Source: Rhodanobacter sp. Root480
GTDB taxonomy: Bacteria; Pseudomonadota; Gammaproteobacteria; Xanthomonadales; Rhodanobacteraceae
Length of the DNA stretch: 64,000 bases
NCBI RefSeq assembly: GCF_001426645.1
Contig: NZ_LMEX01000002.1
Location: forward strand, 888,322-952,321
Reading direction: 5' to 3'
The notes under the pieces were generated by a model that was given only the letters and a program-made list of their open reading frames with translations, ran no database searches and had not been told where the DNA came from. Numbering within the stretch: the stretch's first letter is position 1; every line of letters begins with the position of its first letter. The position numbers were made by a program, and so were the translations under genes. Positions 42,390 to 51,778 of this stretch are shown here, piece by piece.

Positions 42390-42514
42390 AACCCTCTTCT
42401 TGCGACACGCGTTTGCCGCATCGCTGCGATGCATCGGCAAACCATTCCCGTTCGCGTTTCGCCCCGCTGCCGATGACCTTTGTATAGTCGGCGGGTCGTC
42501 AACGGAGAACTGCC

Positions 42515-42985
42515 ATGAAGGGTGATGCCAAGGTCATCGAGTTCCTGAACAAGGTGCTCTACAACGAATTGACCGCGATCAATCAGTATTTCCTGCACTT
42601 CCGCATGCTCAAGGACTGGGGCTACACCGAGCTGGCCGAGCACGAGTACAAGGAATCGATCGAGGAAATGAAGCACGCCGATCACCTGATCGAGCGGATC
42701 CTGTTTCTCGACGGGCTGCCGAACCTGCAGCATCTTGGCAAGCTGCGCATCGGCGAGAACGCGCTGGAATCGATGCAGGGCGACCTGGATCTGGAGCTGG
42801 CCGCGGTGAAGGATCTGCGCGAGGCGATCGCGTACAGCGAAGGCATTGCCGACTACATCAGCCGCGACCTGTTCAAGAACATCCTGCATGACGAGGAAGA
42901 GCACATCGACTGGCTGGAGACGCAGTTCAGCCTGGTGCGCGACATCGGCGCCGAGCGCTACCTGCAGAGCAAGATGCAAAGCTGA
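42515..42985 (+). CDS. bfr: Bacterioferritin
   Basis: 156-residue iron-storage protein forming 24-mers. Ferroxidase ligands are visible in [11 protein letters not shown] (E18, Y25), [12 protein letters not shown] (E51, H54) and [11 protein letters not shown] (E127, H130 region); Met52 in EEMKHAD is the haem ligand, so this is a haem-containing type. GGAG precedes the ATG. Forms an iron-storage unit with bfd. Confidence 0.95.
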   Translation: MKGDAKVIEFLNKVLYNELTAINQYFLHFRMLKDWGYTELAEHEYKESIEEMKHADHLIERILFLDGLPNLQHLGKLRIGENALESMQGDLDLELAAVKDLREAIAYSEGIADYISRDLFKNILHDEEEHIDWLETQFSLVRDIGAERYLQSKMQS

Positions 42986-43091
42986 AGCCCATCGTTGTGA
43001 CCTGTGGCGCTTTTCCGGAGCGCCGCCAGGCGGCCAACCTTGACCGCCTCGCCGTGGCGACGCTATACCTTGGGTTTGCCGGGGGAGTCAC

Positions 43092-43838
43092 ATGGCCTCA
43101 CGACCACCACCGCGCTTCGTGGTGCGGCCGCATCGCGAGCGGCGTTATCGGGGATTCTGGCTGGGCCTGGCCTGGCTCGGCAGCGTGGTGCTGGCCGGTG
43201 CGCTGGTGGCATGGCTGACGTCGCACGACGCGCCCGCCAGTGTCGACCACCGCCAGCAGCGGGCGTTGAACGCGCAGATCGAGCAGCTGAAACAACAACT
43301 CGCCAACCTCGAAAGCGCCGCGCGGGTGAACGAGGTAGCCACCCGCTCCCTGCGAAATACGCTGACCCAGCGCGAAACCGAGCTCAGCAGCCTGCGCGCC
43401 GACCTCGGCTTCTATTCCCGCCTGGTCGGCGGCGAAGGCCAGCGCGCGGGGCTGCAGGTGCAGGGTGTGCGGCTGCGGCCCATTGCCGGGTCGCACGGCT
43501 GGGACATCGGCCTGAGCCTGTCGCAGAACACCCGCCGCGGCAGCGACATCAGCGGCGCCGTCACGGTCAGCGTGGAGGGATTGCGCGGCGACAAGGTCAC
43601 CCGGCTGGATTGGGCAGCCCTGGGTGACGCCGACCAGAAGGCCGGCATTCCGTTCAAGTTCCAGTATTTCCAGCAGCTGCGCGGCACCCTGGTGCTGCCG
43701 GCCGATTTCCGTCCCACGCGGCTGCGCCTGCATATTCAGCCCGAAGGCCAGCCCGCCATTGTTCGCAGCGTCGCCTGGAGCGACGCGCTCAGCGGCAACA
43801 TCAATACCGTCCTGGGAGACAACGATGCTCAACCGTAA
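43092..43838 (+). CDS. DUF6776-like inner-membrane coiled-coil protein
   Basis: 248 residues. One transmembrane segment near 22-45 (GFWLGLAWLGSVVLAGALVA), a coiled coil at about 55-110 (LNAQIEQLKQQLANLESAAR), then a beta-rich periplasmic domain (GLQVQGVRLRPIAGSHGWDI). GGGGGAG precedes the ATG. It overlaps the bactofilin gene by 14 nt, and this pairing suggests a role in cell-envelope or shape organisation; direct function is unknown. Confidence 0.7.
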   Translation: MASRPPPRFVVRPHRERRYRGFWLGLAWLGSVVLAGALVAWLTSHDAPASVDHRQQRALNAQIEQLKQQLANLESAARVNEVATRSLRNTLTQRETELSSLRADLGFYSRLVGGEGQRAGLQVQGVRLRPIAGSHGWDIGLSLSQNTRRGSDISGAVTVSVEGLRGDKVTRLDWAALGDADQKAGIPFKFQYFQQLRGTLVLPADFRPTRLRLHIQPEGQPAIVRSVAWSDALSGNINTVLGDNDAQP

Positions 43839-44256
43839 GCGCCGAGAACGCCACCAAGCCAGCGACGACACCAGCCTGATCGCCCGCGGCACCGTGATCC
43901 GCGGCGACCTCTGCTTCCGCGGCGCGCTGCACCTCGATGGCCGCGTCGAGGGCACCATCGTGGCCGAGGGCGAGGATGCGATGTTCACGCTCAGCGAGCA
44001 CGGCCAGGTCGACGGAGAGATCCGCGTGCCGCACGCGATTCTCAACGGCCATGTCACCGGCGACGTGTGGGTGACCACCCGGCTGGAGCTGTCGGCGCAG
44101 GCGCGCATCGACGGCAACCTGCGTTATCACACGCTGGAAATGGCCGCCGGCGCCCAGATCAACGGCAGCATCAGCCGCGAGGGCGACGGCGGGGAAGCCA
44201 CCGCGCCGCACGAATTGCCGGCGCCCGCCGAAGCAGAAGAAGCCGTATCCGCCTGA
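43825..44256 (+). CDS. Bactofilin (polymer-forming)
   Basis: 143 residues. The core is the bactofilin beta-helix of short repeats: [74 protein letters not shown]. Bactofilins self-assemble into filaments that place cell-wall enzymes. ATG at 43825 lies inside the preceding gene with GGGAGAC upstream. The flexible Ala/Glu-rich C-terminus is typical. Confidence 0.9.
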   Translation: MLNRKRRERHQASDDTSLIARGTVIRGDLCFRGALHLDGRVEGTIVAEGEDAMFTLSEHGQVDGEIRVPHAILNGHVTGDVWVTTRLELSAQARIDGNLRYHTLEMAAGAQINGSISREGDGGEATAPHELPAPAEAEEAVSA

Positions 44257-44359
44257 GCCGGCGAGCGCGATGGTGCCTCGCGCGCCACCCGCGTTCATGG
44301 AGGCGGAGGCCGTCGCGGGTATGCTTGTACCGTCCCGCAACGACCCCATCTGGAACGTC

Positions 44360-44728
44360 ATGAACACTTTCGTCGCCATTCCCGATTACCGCAGCGCCAG
44401 TGCGCCGCTGCTGTTCACCGCGGCGGCCGCCAGCAAGGCGCATGAGTTGATCGCCGAAGAGGGCAACCCCGACCTGAAGCTGCGCGTCTACATTTCCGGC
44501 GGCGGCTGCTCGGGTTTCCAGTACGGCTTCACCTTCGACGAGGCCCAGGCCGAGGATGACCTGGCGGTCGAGCGCGAGGGCGTGACCCTGCTGTGCGATC
44601 CGTTGTCGCTGCAATACCTCACCGGCGCGCAGATCGATTACGCCGAGAACCTCAGCGGCGCGCAGTTCGTCATCAGCAACCCGAACGCCAAGACCACCTG
44701 CGGCTGCGGGTCGTCGTTCTCCGCCTGA
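44360..44728 (+). CDS. erpA: Iron-sulfur cluster insertion protein ErpA
   Basis: 122-residue A-type Fe-S carrier. Conserved cysteines are in [12 protein letters not shown] and at the end in [11 protein letters not shown]. Transfers [4Fe-4S] or [2Fe-2S] clusters to apoproteins. The start [12 protein letters not shown] is chosen by similarity to the family; the in-frame ATG 90 nt upstream would add a sequence without conservation. Confidence 0.9.
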   Translation: MNTFVAIPDYRSASAPLLFTAAAASKAHELIAEEGNPDLKLRVYISGGGCSGFQYGFTFDEAQAEDDLAVEREGVTLLCDPLSLQYLTGAQIDYAENLSGAQFVISNPNAKTTCGCGSSFSA

Positions 44729-44742
44729 ACGGCCCACCTCGC

Positions 44743-45714
44743 ATGGACCGGGCCAGCACGCCGCCACCCAACACCTTTGCCGGGCTCAGCCTGGTGCTGG
44801 ACCGGGTGGCCGAGCGGCGCGACGACCACGCCTGGATCGACGCACAGGCCCGATCCGGCGACGCGCGTTACCTGCTGCTCGACGCCGCCGGCGATACCCT
44901 GCTGCAACGCGACCGCCAGGCCCTGCGCTGGCTCGACGTCACCGAGCGCGAACAACGACTGGGCGACGTACCCGCCAGCCTGCTCGGCCTGATCGACGGG
45001 CGCCCGCATTTCGTGCTGGCGCTGGATGACGCCGCCCGCACCAGCGCGCTGGCGGTTTCGCTGGGGGCGCCTTTCGCCAGCCTGCGCCACTCGGCGCTGC
45101 AGCTGCCGATCGAAGAAGCAGCCTTGTTCGCCTACGCCAAGGGGCTGGTGCACTGGCAACGCGAGACCCGTTACTGCGGTCGTTGCGGCGCAACGCTGCG
45201 CCTGGTCAGTGCCGGTCACCGTGCGCAGTGCAGCAACGCCTCGTGCGCACGCATGCATTTCCCGCGCACCGACGCGGCGATCATCGTGATCGTCGAACAC
45301 GACGGCGCCTGCCTGCTGGGGCGGCAAGCCGGCTGGCCGGTGGGCCGCTATTCGACGCTGGCCGGCTTCGTCGAACCGGGCGAAACCCTGGAGGACGCGG
45401 TGCGGCGCGAAGTGGCCGAGGAATCGGGCGTGCTCGTGGACGAGGTGCACTACCACTCCTCGCAGCCGTGGCCGATGCCCGCCTCGCTGATGGTGGGCTT
45501 CACCGCCACCGCGCATTCACGCGAGATTGCCATGCGCGATCACGAGCTGGAGGAAGCGCGCTGGTTCACTCCGCAACAGATCGCCGACGCGCTGGCGGAC
45601 GGCAGCTTCCTGCCCTCACCGCCGCTGTCGGTGTCCTACCGGTTGCTGGCGCACTGGCTGGAACGGCGCGGCGGCATGGATCTGGACGACCTGGTCGCCG
45701 CGGCCGGGCGGTAG
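44743..45714 (+). CDS. nudC: NAD(+) diphosphatase NudC
   Basis: 323-residue Nudix enzyme that hydrolyses NADH and removes NAD caps from RNA. The zinc ribbon is TRYCGRCGATLRL then QCSNASCARMHFPR; the Nudix box is GFVEPGETLEDAVRREVAEE and the NADH-type motif SQPWPMPASLM follows. Start 14 nt after erpA's stop, so cotranscription is likely. Confidence 0.95.
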   Translation: MDRASTPPPNTFAGLSLVLDRVAERRDDHAWIDAQARSGDARYLLLDAAGDTLLQRDRQALRWLDVTEREQRLGDVPASLLGLIDGRPHFVLALDDAARTSALAVSLGAPFASLRHSALQLPIEEAALFAYAKGLVHWQRETRYCGRCGATLRLVSAGHRAQCSNASCARMHFPRTDAAIIVIVEHDGACLLGRQAGWPVGRYSTLAGFVEPGETLEDAVRREVAEESGVLVDEVHYHSSQPWPMPASLMVGFTATAHSREIAMRDHELEEARWFTPQQIADALADGSFLPSPPLSVSYRLLAHWLERRGGMDLDDLVAAAGR

Positions 45715-45829
45715 ATCCTGCTCACTCGAATCCGCAACGCGGCTGACGACACGCGTTGAAGTTTCAGCCGTCCAGACGGCGGATCGTCCCTCGCTTACAA
45801 TGTGTGCCATTCGTCCGCGAGTGTTTGTC

Positions 45830-46699
45830 ATGGCCATCAGCCTGCTCATCGTCCTCATCGCCCTTGGTCTGCTCCATCTGCGGCCGCAGCTGGCCCGCTG
45901 GGGTGGCGACCGGCCGTTTCGCCGATGGGTGCGGCAACTGGGCGACACCAGTGGCGTGGGGCGTGTGGCGCTGGCGCTGCTGTTGCCGCTGGTGCTTTGC
46001 GCCGCGGTGGCCTGGCTGCTTGGGCGGCTGCCGCTGGCTGAACTGTGGCAGATGCTGTTTGCACTGGCGGTGCTGCTGTATGCGTTCGGCCCGCGCGAAT
46101 TCGAGGCGGACCTGGAAGCGATCGTGCAGGCGCCCGACGGGCTGCAGCGCGAAGCCACGGCGCAGGCGCTGACCGAGGATGGCGAGACGGTGACCTGGCA
46201 GGCCGCGGCGCTGGGCGAAGCGGTGGCGTACGCGGCCTTGCGCCGGCGCTTCGGCGTGCTGTTCTGGTTTTTCCTGTTCGGCCCAGTGGGCGCGCTGGCG
46301 TACCGGCTGGCGCAGACGCTGGGGCGTGATCGTTCGCTGCAACTGGACGACGCCAGCGCGGTCAGCGCGCGGCATGTGGCCAATGCGCTGGACTGGCTGC
46401 CGGCGCAATTGCTGACCCTGACCCTGGCGGTGGTCGGTCATTGGGAGGCCGTGATCGGCGCATGGCAGCGCTGGCACGCCCAGGCCGCCACCAACAGCTG
46501 GTACAGCGTGGGGCCGGGCTTTCTCGGTGCGGCCGCCCGCGCCGATGCGATCAGCGACATCGAGGGCGGCGACGGCTACGCCGAGGATCGCACCGACCCG
46601 CTGGCCGAGCTGGTGCGTTTGCGCAGCGCTTTGCTGCGCGCCTTGCTGGCGTGGCTCAGCGTGGTGGCGTTGGTGGTGATCGGCGGCTGGGTGGCCTGA
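45830..46699 (+). CDS. ampE: AmpE-like inner-membrane protein
   Basis: 289 residues with several hydrophobic spans (LLIVLIALGLLHL at the start, VALALLLPLVLCAAVAWLL, FGVLFWFFLFGPVGALAYRL, and a C-terminal LLAWLSVVALVVIGGW). The FGPREFEADLEAI and FFLFGPVGALAYRLA blocks match AmpE (regulatory signalling modulator, CobD/CbiB superfamily). In enterobacteria it is linked to AmpD, which is not adjacent here. ATG at 45830 has no strong ribosome binding site. Confidence 0.85.
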   Translation: MAISLLIVLIALGLLHLRPQLARWGGDRPFRRWVRQLGDTSGVGRVALALLLPLVLCAAVAWLLGRLPLAELWQMLFALAVLLYAFGPREFEADLEAIVQAPDGLQREATAQALTEDGETVTWQAAALGEAVAYAALRRRFGVLFWFFLFGPVGALAYRLAQTLGRDRSLQLDDASAVSARHVANALDWLPAQLLTLTLAVVGHWEAVIGAWQRWHAQAATNSWYSVGPGFLGAAARADAISDIEGGDGYAEDRTDPLAELVRLRSALLRALLAWLSVVALVVIGGWVA

Positions 46700-46741
46700 G
46701 GCCGGGATTCGGGATGACCAGCCGTTCGGCTGTTGGAAGCC

Positions 46742-46769
46742 GGGATTCGGGATTCGGGATTCGGGATTC
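46742..46769 (+). repeat. Tandem GGGATTC repeat
   Basis: Four perfect copies of the heptamer GGGATTC between ampE and the convergent MFS-acyltransferase gene, with a further copy at 46704-46710. Such short arrays are frequent in Lysobacterales intergenic DNA. No function is apparent. Confidence 0.85.
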
Positions 46770-46793
46770 GGAGAGCGTCGCCGCGCAGGCCTG

Positions 46794-48668
46794 CTACGCC
46801 AGATCGCCGCGTAGTTCGTTGACGCGTGCTTCCAGTGCTTCGGCGCTGGCTTCAATCGGCTCCAGCGGTGCACCAGCGACCAGTTCCACCCGCGCCCGGA
46901 AGCGGCGCGGCAGGCGCGCGCGGTGCAGCCTTGAATCGCGCCGACTCCACACGCTGCCCCACAGGCCACGCAGCGCCAGCGGTACGACTGTCACCGGGCG
47001 ACGCGCCAGTATTTTCTCCACGCCCGGTCGGAACGGCGCGATCTGGCCATCGCCGGTCAAGCCGCCTTCGGGGAAGATACACACCACTTCGCCCGCCGCC
47101 AGCGCGTCGTCGATGGCGTCGTAGGCTTGCTGCAGCACCGCCGCATCCTCTTTGTAACCCGCAATGGGAATCGCCTTGGCGGTGCGGAAGACGAAGCTCA
47201 TGAGCGGGATCTTGAAGATCTTGTAGTACATGACAAACCGCACCGGCCGCCGCAGGTTCGCCATCAGCAGCAGCGGATCCATGTAACTGACATGGTTGCA
47301 CACCAGCAGCACCGGGCCGTCCTCGGGAATGTGCTGCAAACCGTCGGCACGCACCCGGTACAGCGTGTTCACCAGCACCCAGGTGATGAAGCGCATCAGG
47401 AACTCGGGCACCAGGGTGAAGATGTAGGCGGCCACCGCGATGTTGAGCAGCGCGGCGGCCAGGAAAATCTGCGACGCATCCAGACCGAGCGCCCCCAGCC
47501 CCAGCCCGAACCCCGCCGCCAGCACGATCAGCAAGGCGTTGACGATGTTGTTGCCGGCGATGATGCGCGACAGCTTTTCGCGCGGCGCCCGCGCCTGCAC
47601 AAAGGCGAACAGCGGCACCACGTAGAAACCGGCAAACACGCCGATCAGGGTGAGGTCCAGCGCGATGCGCCAGCTCCCCGCGCCGTGCAGGAAGGTCAGC
47701 CAATCCACACCGCGCACCGCCGCCATGCCGTGTCGCGCGAAATACAGATCCACGCCGAACACGGTGAGCCCGAACGCGCCCAGCGGCACCAGCCCGATCT
47801 CCACCCGCTTGCCCGACAGCCGCTCGCACAGCAGCGCGCCGATGCCGCTGCCGACCGAGAACAGGGTCAGCACCAGCGTATTCACCGAACCGTCGCCACC
47901 CAGCGTTTCGCGCGTGTAGTTGGGCAATTGCGCGATCAGCACGGTGCCGAAAAACCAGAACCACGAGATGCCCAACACCGCGTTCCACACGGCGCGATCC
48001 GCGCGCGTGATGCGCAGCACGCGCGCCGTTTCACTGAACGGGTTCCAGTTGAATTTCAGATCGGGCGCGGTGGCCGGCGCGGCGGGAATCCTGCGGCTGA
48101 CCAGATACCCCGCCACCGCCACCGCGATGGTGGCGCCCGACGCCAGCAACGGGCCCACGCCGGCCACCAGCATCAGGGCATTGCCCGCGATCATGCCGAT
48201 CAGGATCGCCAGCTGGGTGCCCATCTCCACCAGGCCATTGCCGCCGACCAGTTCAGCCGGCTTCAGTGCCTGCGGCAGGATCGCGTACTTGATCGGCCCG
48301 AACACGGTCGAGTGCATGCCCATCATGAACAACACCACCAGCAGCAGCGAGAGGTGATGGGTATAGAAACCGATCGCCGCGACCACCATCGCCGCGATCT
48401 CGAACAACTTCACCCAGCGGATGATGCGCGTCTTCTCGAACTTCTCCGCCAGCTGCCCGGCCGTGGCCGAGAACAGGAAGAACGGGATGATGAACAAGGC
48501 CGGCGCGAAGTTCGTGTACAGCGACACGGTGTAGTCGCCCAGCCCCATCTGGAACGCCACCAGCATCAGCAGCGCATTGCGGAACGCGTTGTCGTTGAAC
48601 GCCCCCAGCGCCTGCGTCCAGAAGAACGGTGCGAAGCGACGCTTGCCCAGCAATGCGAATTGGCTCAT
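46794..48668 (-). CDS. LplT-like MFS transporter fused to PlsC-type acyltransferase
   Basis: 624 residues. The first ~410 form a 12-helix MFS transporter of the LplT type (FWTQALGAFNDNAFRNALLM, KYAILPQALKPAELVGGNGL). The last ~200 are a 1-acyl-glycerol-3-phosphate acyltransferase with NHVSYMD (HX4D) and FPEGGL. The fusion suggests that a lysophospholipid is flipped inwards and then re-acylated by one protein. The acyl-ACP ligase domain of the longer Aas fusions is absent. Confidence 0.85.
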   Translation of the reverse strand: MSQFALLGKRRFAPFFWTQALGAFNDNAFRNALLMLVAFQMGLGDYTVSLYTNFAPALFIIPFFLFSATAGQLAEKFEKTRIIRWVKLFEIAAMVVAAIGFYTHHLSLLLVVLFMMGMHSTVFGPIKYAILPQALKPAELVGGNGLVEMGTQLAILIGMIAGNALMLVAGVGPLLASGATIAVAVAGYLVSRRIPAAPATAPDLKFNWNPFSETARVLRITRADRAVWNAVLGISWFWFFGTVLIAQLPNYTRETLGGDGSVNTLVLTLFSVGSGIGALLCERLSGKRVEIGLVPLGAFGLTVFGVDLYFARHGMAAVRGVDWLTFLHGAGSWRIALDLTLIGVFAGFYVVPLFAFVQARAPREKLSRIIAGNNIVNALLIVLAAGFGLGLGALGLDASQIFLAAALLNIAVAAYIFTLVPEFLMRFITWVLVNTLYRVRADGLQHIPEDGPVLLVCNHVSYMDPLLLMANLRRPVRFVMYYKIFKIPLMSFVFRTAKAIPIAGYKEDAAVLQQAYDAIDDALAAGEVVCIFPEGGLTGDGQIAPFRPGVEKILARRPVTVVPLALRGLWGSVWSRRDSRLHRARLPRRFRARVELVAGAPLEPIEASAEALEARVNELRGDLA

Positions 48669-48735
48669 GCGAATCCATGGCAGGTGGGTGGGGGTGTCGG
48701 GTGCTTTCTGACGTTATCTTGAGTCTGGGACAAGA

Positions 48736-48868
48736 GCGCCCTCATCCGCCCTGTCGGGCACCTTCCCCCGCAGAGCGGGGGAAGGAAGCTGGCTGTTTTT
48801 CGAGGGGTCCGATCGCTCCCTTCCCCCGTGCAACGGGGGAAGGTGCCCGGCAGGGCGGATGGGGGCGC
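48736..48868. repeat. Long inverted repeat (REP/BIME-like)
   Basis: Arms of 35 nt (48736-48770 and 48834-48868) pair with about two mismatches, and each arm carries an inner CCTTCCCCCG / CGGGGGAAGG hairpin. It lies in the 277-bp gap between two genes on the minus strand. This is the layout of a bacterial interspersed mosaic element; other copies would be expected in the genome. Confidence 0.75.
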
Positions 48869-48945
48869 TTTTCGCCACACAATCGATCTCCCTCCAGAAC
48901 CCCAACACCAATGCAGTACGACCCGCCCGCAGGCCCAGCGCAGGC

Positions 48946-50229
48946 TCAATCGCGGTGCAACGCCCGGTGCGCGATGTCGCGGCGATGGAACGCGCCTTCG
49001 TAGTGGATTTTCTCGATGGCAGCGTAGGCGTGTGTGCGGGCGGCGGCAAGGTCGTTGCCGAGTGCGCAGACGGTGAGCACGCGGCCGCCGGCGGTGATCG
49101 CGCGGCCTTGTGGGTCGAGTTTGGTGCCGGCGTGGAAAACCTTGACGTCGGGCGCGGCGGTAGCCTCCAGCCCATCGATAACGTCGCCGCTGCGCACCCG
49201 CGCCGGATAGCCTGCGGCAGCCAGTACCACGCCGATGGCGGGGCGGCGGTCCCAGCGCGCGCTGACTTCATTCAGACGGCCATCCAGCGCGGCGTCGATC
49301 AGGCCCACCATGTCCGATTTCAGCCGCATCAGGATCGGCTGAGTTTCCGGGTCGCCGAAGCGCACGTTGTATTCGATGACCTTGGGATTGCCCTGCTTGT
49401 CGATCATCAGCCCCGCGTACAGGAAGCCGATGAACGGTGCACCTTCCAGCGCCATGCCGCGCAGGGTGGGTTCGATCACTTCCTTCAGGATGCGCTGCTC
49501 GACTTCCGGCGTAACCACCGGCGCGGGCGAATACGCGCCCATGCCGCCGGTGTTGGGGCCCATATCGCCTTCGTCGCGACGCTTGTGGTCCTGGCTGGAG
49601 GCCATCGGCAGGGCGTGGCTGCCGTCGCTCATCACGATGTAGCTGGCTTCTTCGCCGTCCAGGAATTCCTCGATCACCACGCGGGCGGAGGCGTCGCCGA
49701 AGCTGTGCGCGCCCAGCATGTCGTGCAGGGCCAGCTCGGCATCGGCCTGGGTCAGCGCCACCACCACGCCCTTGCCGGCGGCCAGGCCGTCGGCCTTGAT
49801 CACGATCGGCGCGCCATGCTTGCGCACGTACGCCAGCGCCGGCTCCAGCTCGGTGAACACCGCGTAGTAGGCGGTGGGAATGTTGTGCCGCTGCAGGAAA
49901 TCCTTGGCGAACGCCTTGGAGCCTTCCAGTTGCGCGGCGATGGCGCGCGGCCCGTAGATGCGCAGGCCCGCATCGCGGAAGCGGTCGACCACGCCGGCCA
50001 CCAGCGGCACTTCGGGGCCCACCACGGTCAGCGCGATGCCTTCGTCACGGGCCAGTTTCAGCAGGCCATCGAGATCGGTCACGGCCACGTCGGCGTTGCG
50101 CACGCCCGGCTCGCGGGCGGTGCCGGCGTTGCCGGGCGCCACGATCACTTCGCTGACCCGCGGCGATTGCTTCAGCTTCCACGCCAGCGCGTGTTCGCGA
50201 CCGCCGCCGCCGATGACGAGAACCTTCAT
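48946..50229 (-). CDS. purD: Phosphoribosylamine-glycine ligase PurD
   Basis: 427-residue ATP-grasp ligase, second step of de novo purine synthesis. Family landmarks: MKVLVIGGGGREHALAWKL, the ATP-grasp KADGLAAGKGVVVA, SQDHKRRDEGDMGPNTGGMG (about 214-233) and EYNVRFGDPETQPILMRL. Normal length and complete. Confidence 0.97.
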   Translation of the reverse strand: MKVLVIGGGGREHALAWKLKQSPRVSEVIVAPGNAGTAREPGVRNADVAVTDLDGLLKLARDEGIALTVVGPEVPLVAGVVDRFRDAGLRIYGPRAIAAQLEGSKAFAKDFLQRHNIPTAYYAVFTELEPALAYVRKHGAPIVIKADGLAAGKGVVVALTQADAELALHDMLGAHSFGDASARVVIEEFLDGEEASYIVMSDGSHALPMASSQDHKRRDEGDMGPNTGGMGAYSPAPVVTPEVEQRILKEVIEPTLRGMALEGAPFIGFLYAGLMIDKQGNPKVIEYNVRFGDPETQPILMRLKSDMVGLIDAALDGRLNEVSARWDRRPAIGVVLAAAGYPARVRSGDVIDGLEATAAPDVKVFHAGTKLDPQGRAITAGGRVLTVCALGNDLAAARTHAYAAIEKIHYEGAFHRRDIAHRALHRD

Positions 50230-50309
50230 GTACTGCTCCGATACAGATGCGCGCCGGCGCGGCGCCGTCGCGCATTGTAGGGCACGCTGCGCCCTGGACG
50301 TCGGCGCGG

Positions 50310-51698
50310 TCAGTTTGGCGAATGGCCTTCGCCGGCCGTTTGCAGCAGCGCCAGCAACGCGGCGCGCGGCAATTTTCCGGTTTCGTTGCGCGGCAGCGCG
50401 TCCACCAGCCGCAGCGGTCGCGGCAGGAACAATGGGTCGATCGCGCGGCGCAGTGCATCGAGGATCATGTGCTCGTCCAGCTCCGGCGCCACCACCACGG
50501 CCGCGATGCGGCGCACGCCGATGGTGTCGGCGTCGTCCAGTTGCAGCATCACGCCGTCGCGCACGCCGGGGATGGCCAGCAGGCGGCGGGTGAGATCGGC
50601 CAGCGAGGCGCGCTTGCCGGCAATTTCCAGCAGGTCCGCACGACGACCGCGCAAACGGAAACGCCGACCTCCATCGTGCAGGCTGACCAGGTCGGCCAGC
50701 GCCACCGCATCATCGAGCTGTGGCGCGTCGACCAGGGTGCCGTCCGGCTGCGGGTGCAACTGCACGCCGTCGAACAGCGACCACTCCTCCTGCACGCTGG
50801 CGCGGCGGCTGGCGAACACGCAGGTCTCGGTGGAACCGAACACCTCCAGCAAGGGCGCGCCGAAACGCTGCTCGGCGGCCAACGCCAGTTCGCGCGACAG
50901 CGGCGCCGTGGCCGACACCATCGCCGCCAGCGGCGGCAGCGCGATGCCCGAGTCGACCAGGGCGCGCAGGTGCACGGGCGTGGTCACCAGCACGCGTGGC
51001 GCGGGCACCTCCGCCAGCGCCGCCGCCACGTCGGCGGGAAAGAACGGCCGCCCGGCATGGATGCCGATGTCGCCCAGCAAGGGCAGCAGCACCGACATCT
51101 CGATGCCGTACATGTGCTGCGGCGGCACCGTGGCAACAACCTCGAACCGCTGGCCCAGCTCGGCGCGCAGCATCTGCAGGTTGCCGGCGGTGCTGGCGTG
51201 GAAGCTGCGCCAGGTTTTCCGGTTGGCGCTGGGCGCACCGGTGGAGCCGGAGGTGTAGCCGATCGCCACCACCTGGTCGGCATCGATCAATGGCAACACG
51301 AAGTCGCTGCTTTCGACCATGGCCTCCAGTGGCGACATCCTCTGGTAGCGCGGCGGCGCCACGTCCAGCGGCAGGTCGCCCAGCACATGGCAACCGGGAT
51401 GCGCGGCCATCACCTCGTCCACCGCCTGCGGCGCGCGCGAGGAGGGCAGCAGGTTGGTCTGGCCGCGCAGCACGATGGCGCAGAACGCCACCAGGAACGC
51501 GTAACGATCCTCACACAGGTTGACCGTCGCCGCGGTGGCCGGCAGCTGCGCCGCCACCTGCCGCACGTGGCCCAGGAATTGGGCGGCACTGACCGCGGCG
51601 CCATCGCGCCAGGCCACCGTGCGATCGGCGGCAGTGGCGAACAGCAGGGGCAGCCGGCTGGGCGCCTCCTGCTGGAATGTGTCGTAGACAATGGCCAA
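50310..51698 (-). CDS. AMP-dependent acyl/aryl ligase, XanA2-like
   Basis: 462-residue adenylate-forming enzyme. The phosphate-binding loop is GYTSGSTGAPSANRKTW (about 148-164), then PPQHMYGIEMS, FGSTETCVFASR and the C-terminal catalytic PRNETGKLPR. The sequence resembles ligases of aryl-polyene/xanthomonadin pathways (XanA2), which activate an aromatic or polyene acid. No other pigment gene is nearby. TTG start with AGGAGA 7 nt upstream; no ATG is available near the N-terminus. Confidence 0.75.
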   Translation of the reverse strand: MAIVYDTFQQEAPSRLPLLFATAADRTVAWRDGAAVSAAQFLGHVRQVAAQLPATAATVNLCEDRYAFLVAFCAIVLRGQTNLLPSSRAPQAVDEVMAAHPGCHVLGDLPLDVAPPRYQRMSPLEAMVESSDFVLPLIDADQVVAIGYTSGSTGAPSANRKTWRSFHASTAGNLQMLRAELGQRFEVVATVPPQHMYGIEMSVLLPLLGDIGIHAGRPFFPADVAAALAEVPAPRVLVTTPVHLRALVDSGIALPPLAAMVSATAPLSRELALAAEQRFGAPLLEVFGSTETCVFASRRASVQEEWSLFDGVQLHPQPDGTLVDAPQLDDAVALADLVSLHDGGRRFRLRGRRADLLEIAGKRASLADLTRRLLAIPGVRDGVMLQLDDADTIGVRRIAAVVVAPELDEHMILDALRRAIDPLFLPRPLRLVDALPRNETGKLPRAALLALLQTAGEGHSPN

Positions 51699-51778
51699 GC
51701 GGGGTTCTCCTGTGGCATCCCGCCGATCGGCAGGTGCTTCCGTGCGGACGGTTCAGCGGCGAATTATTGCGCGGCGGC

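Noticed and set aside
47127..48722. 531-codon plus-strand frame rich in Gln/His/Arg
   Set aside because: Antisense shadow of the LplT-PlsC fusion gene; composition is typical of complement frames in GC-rich DNA.
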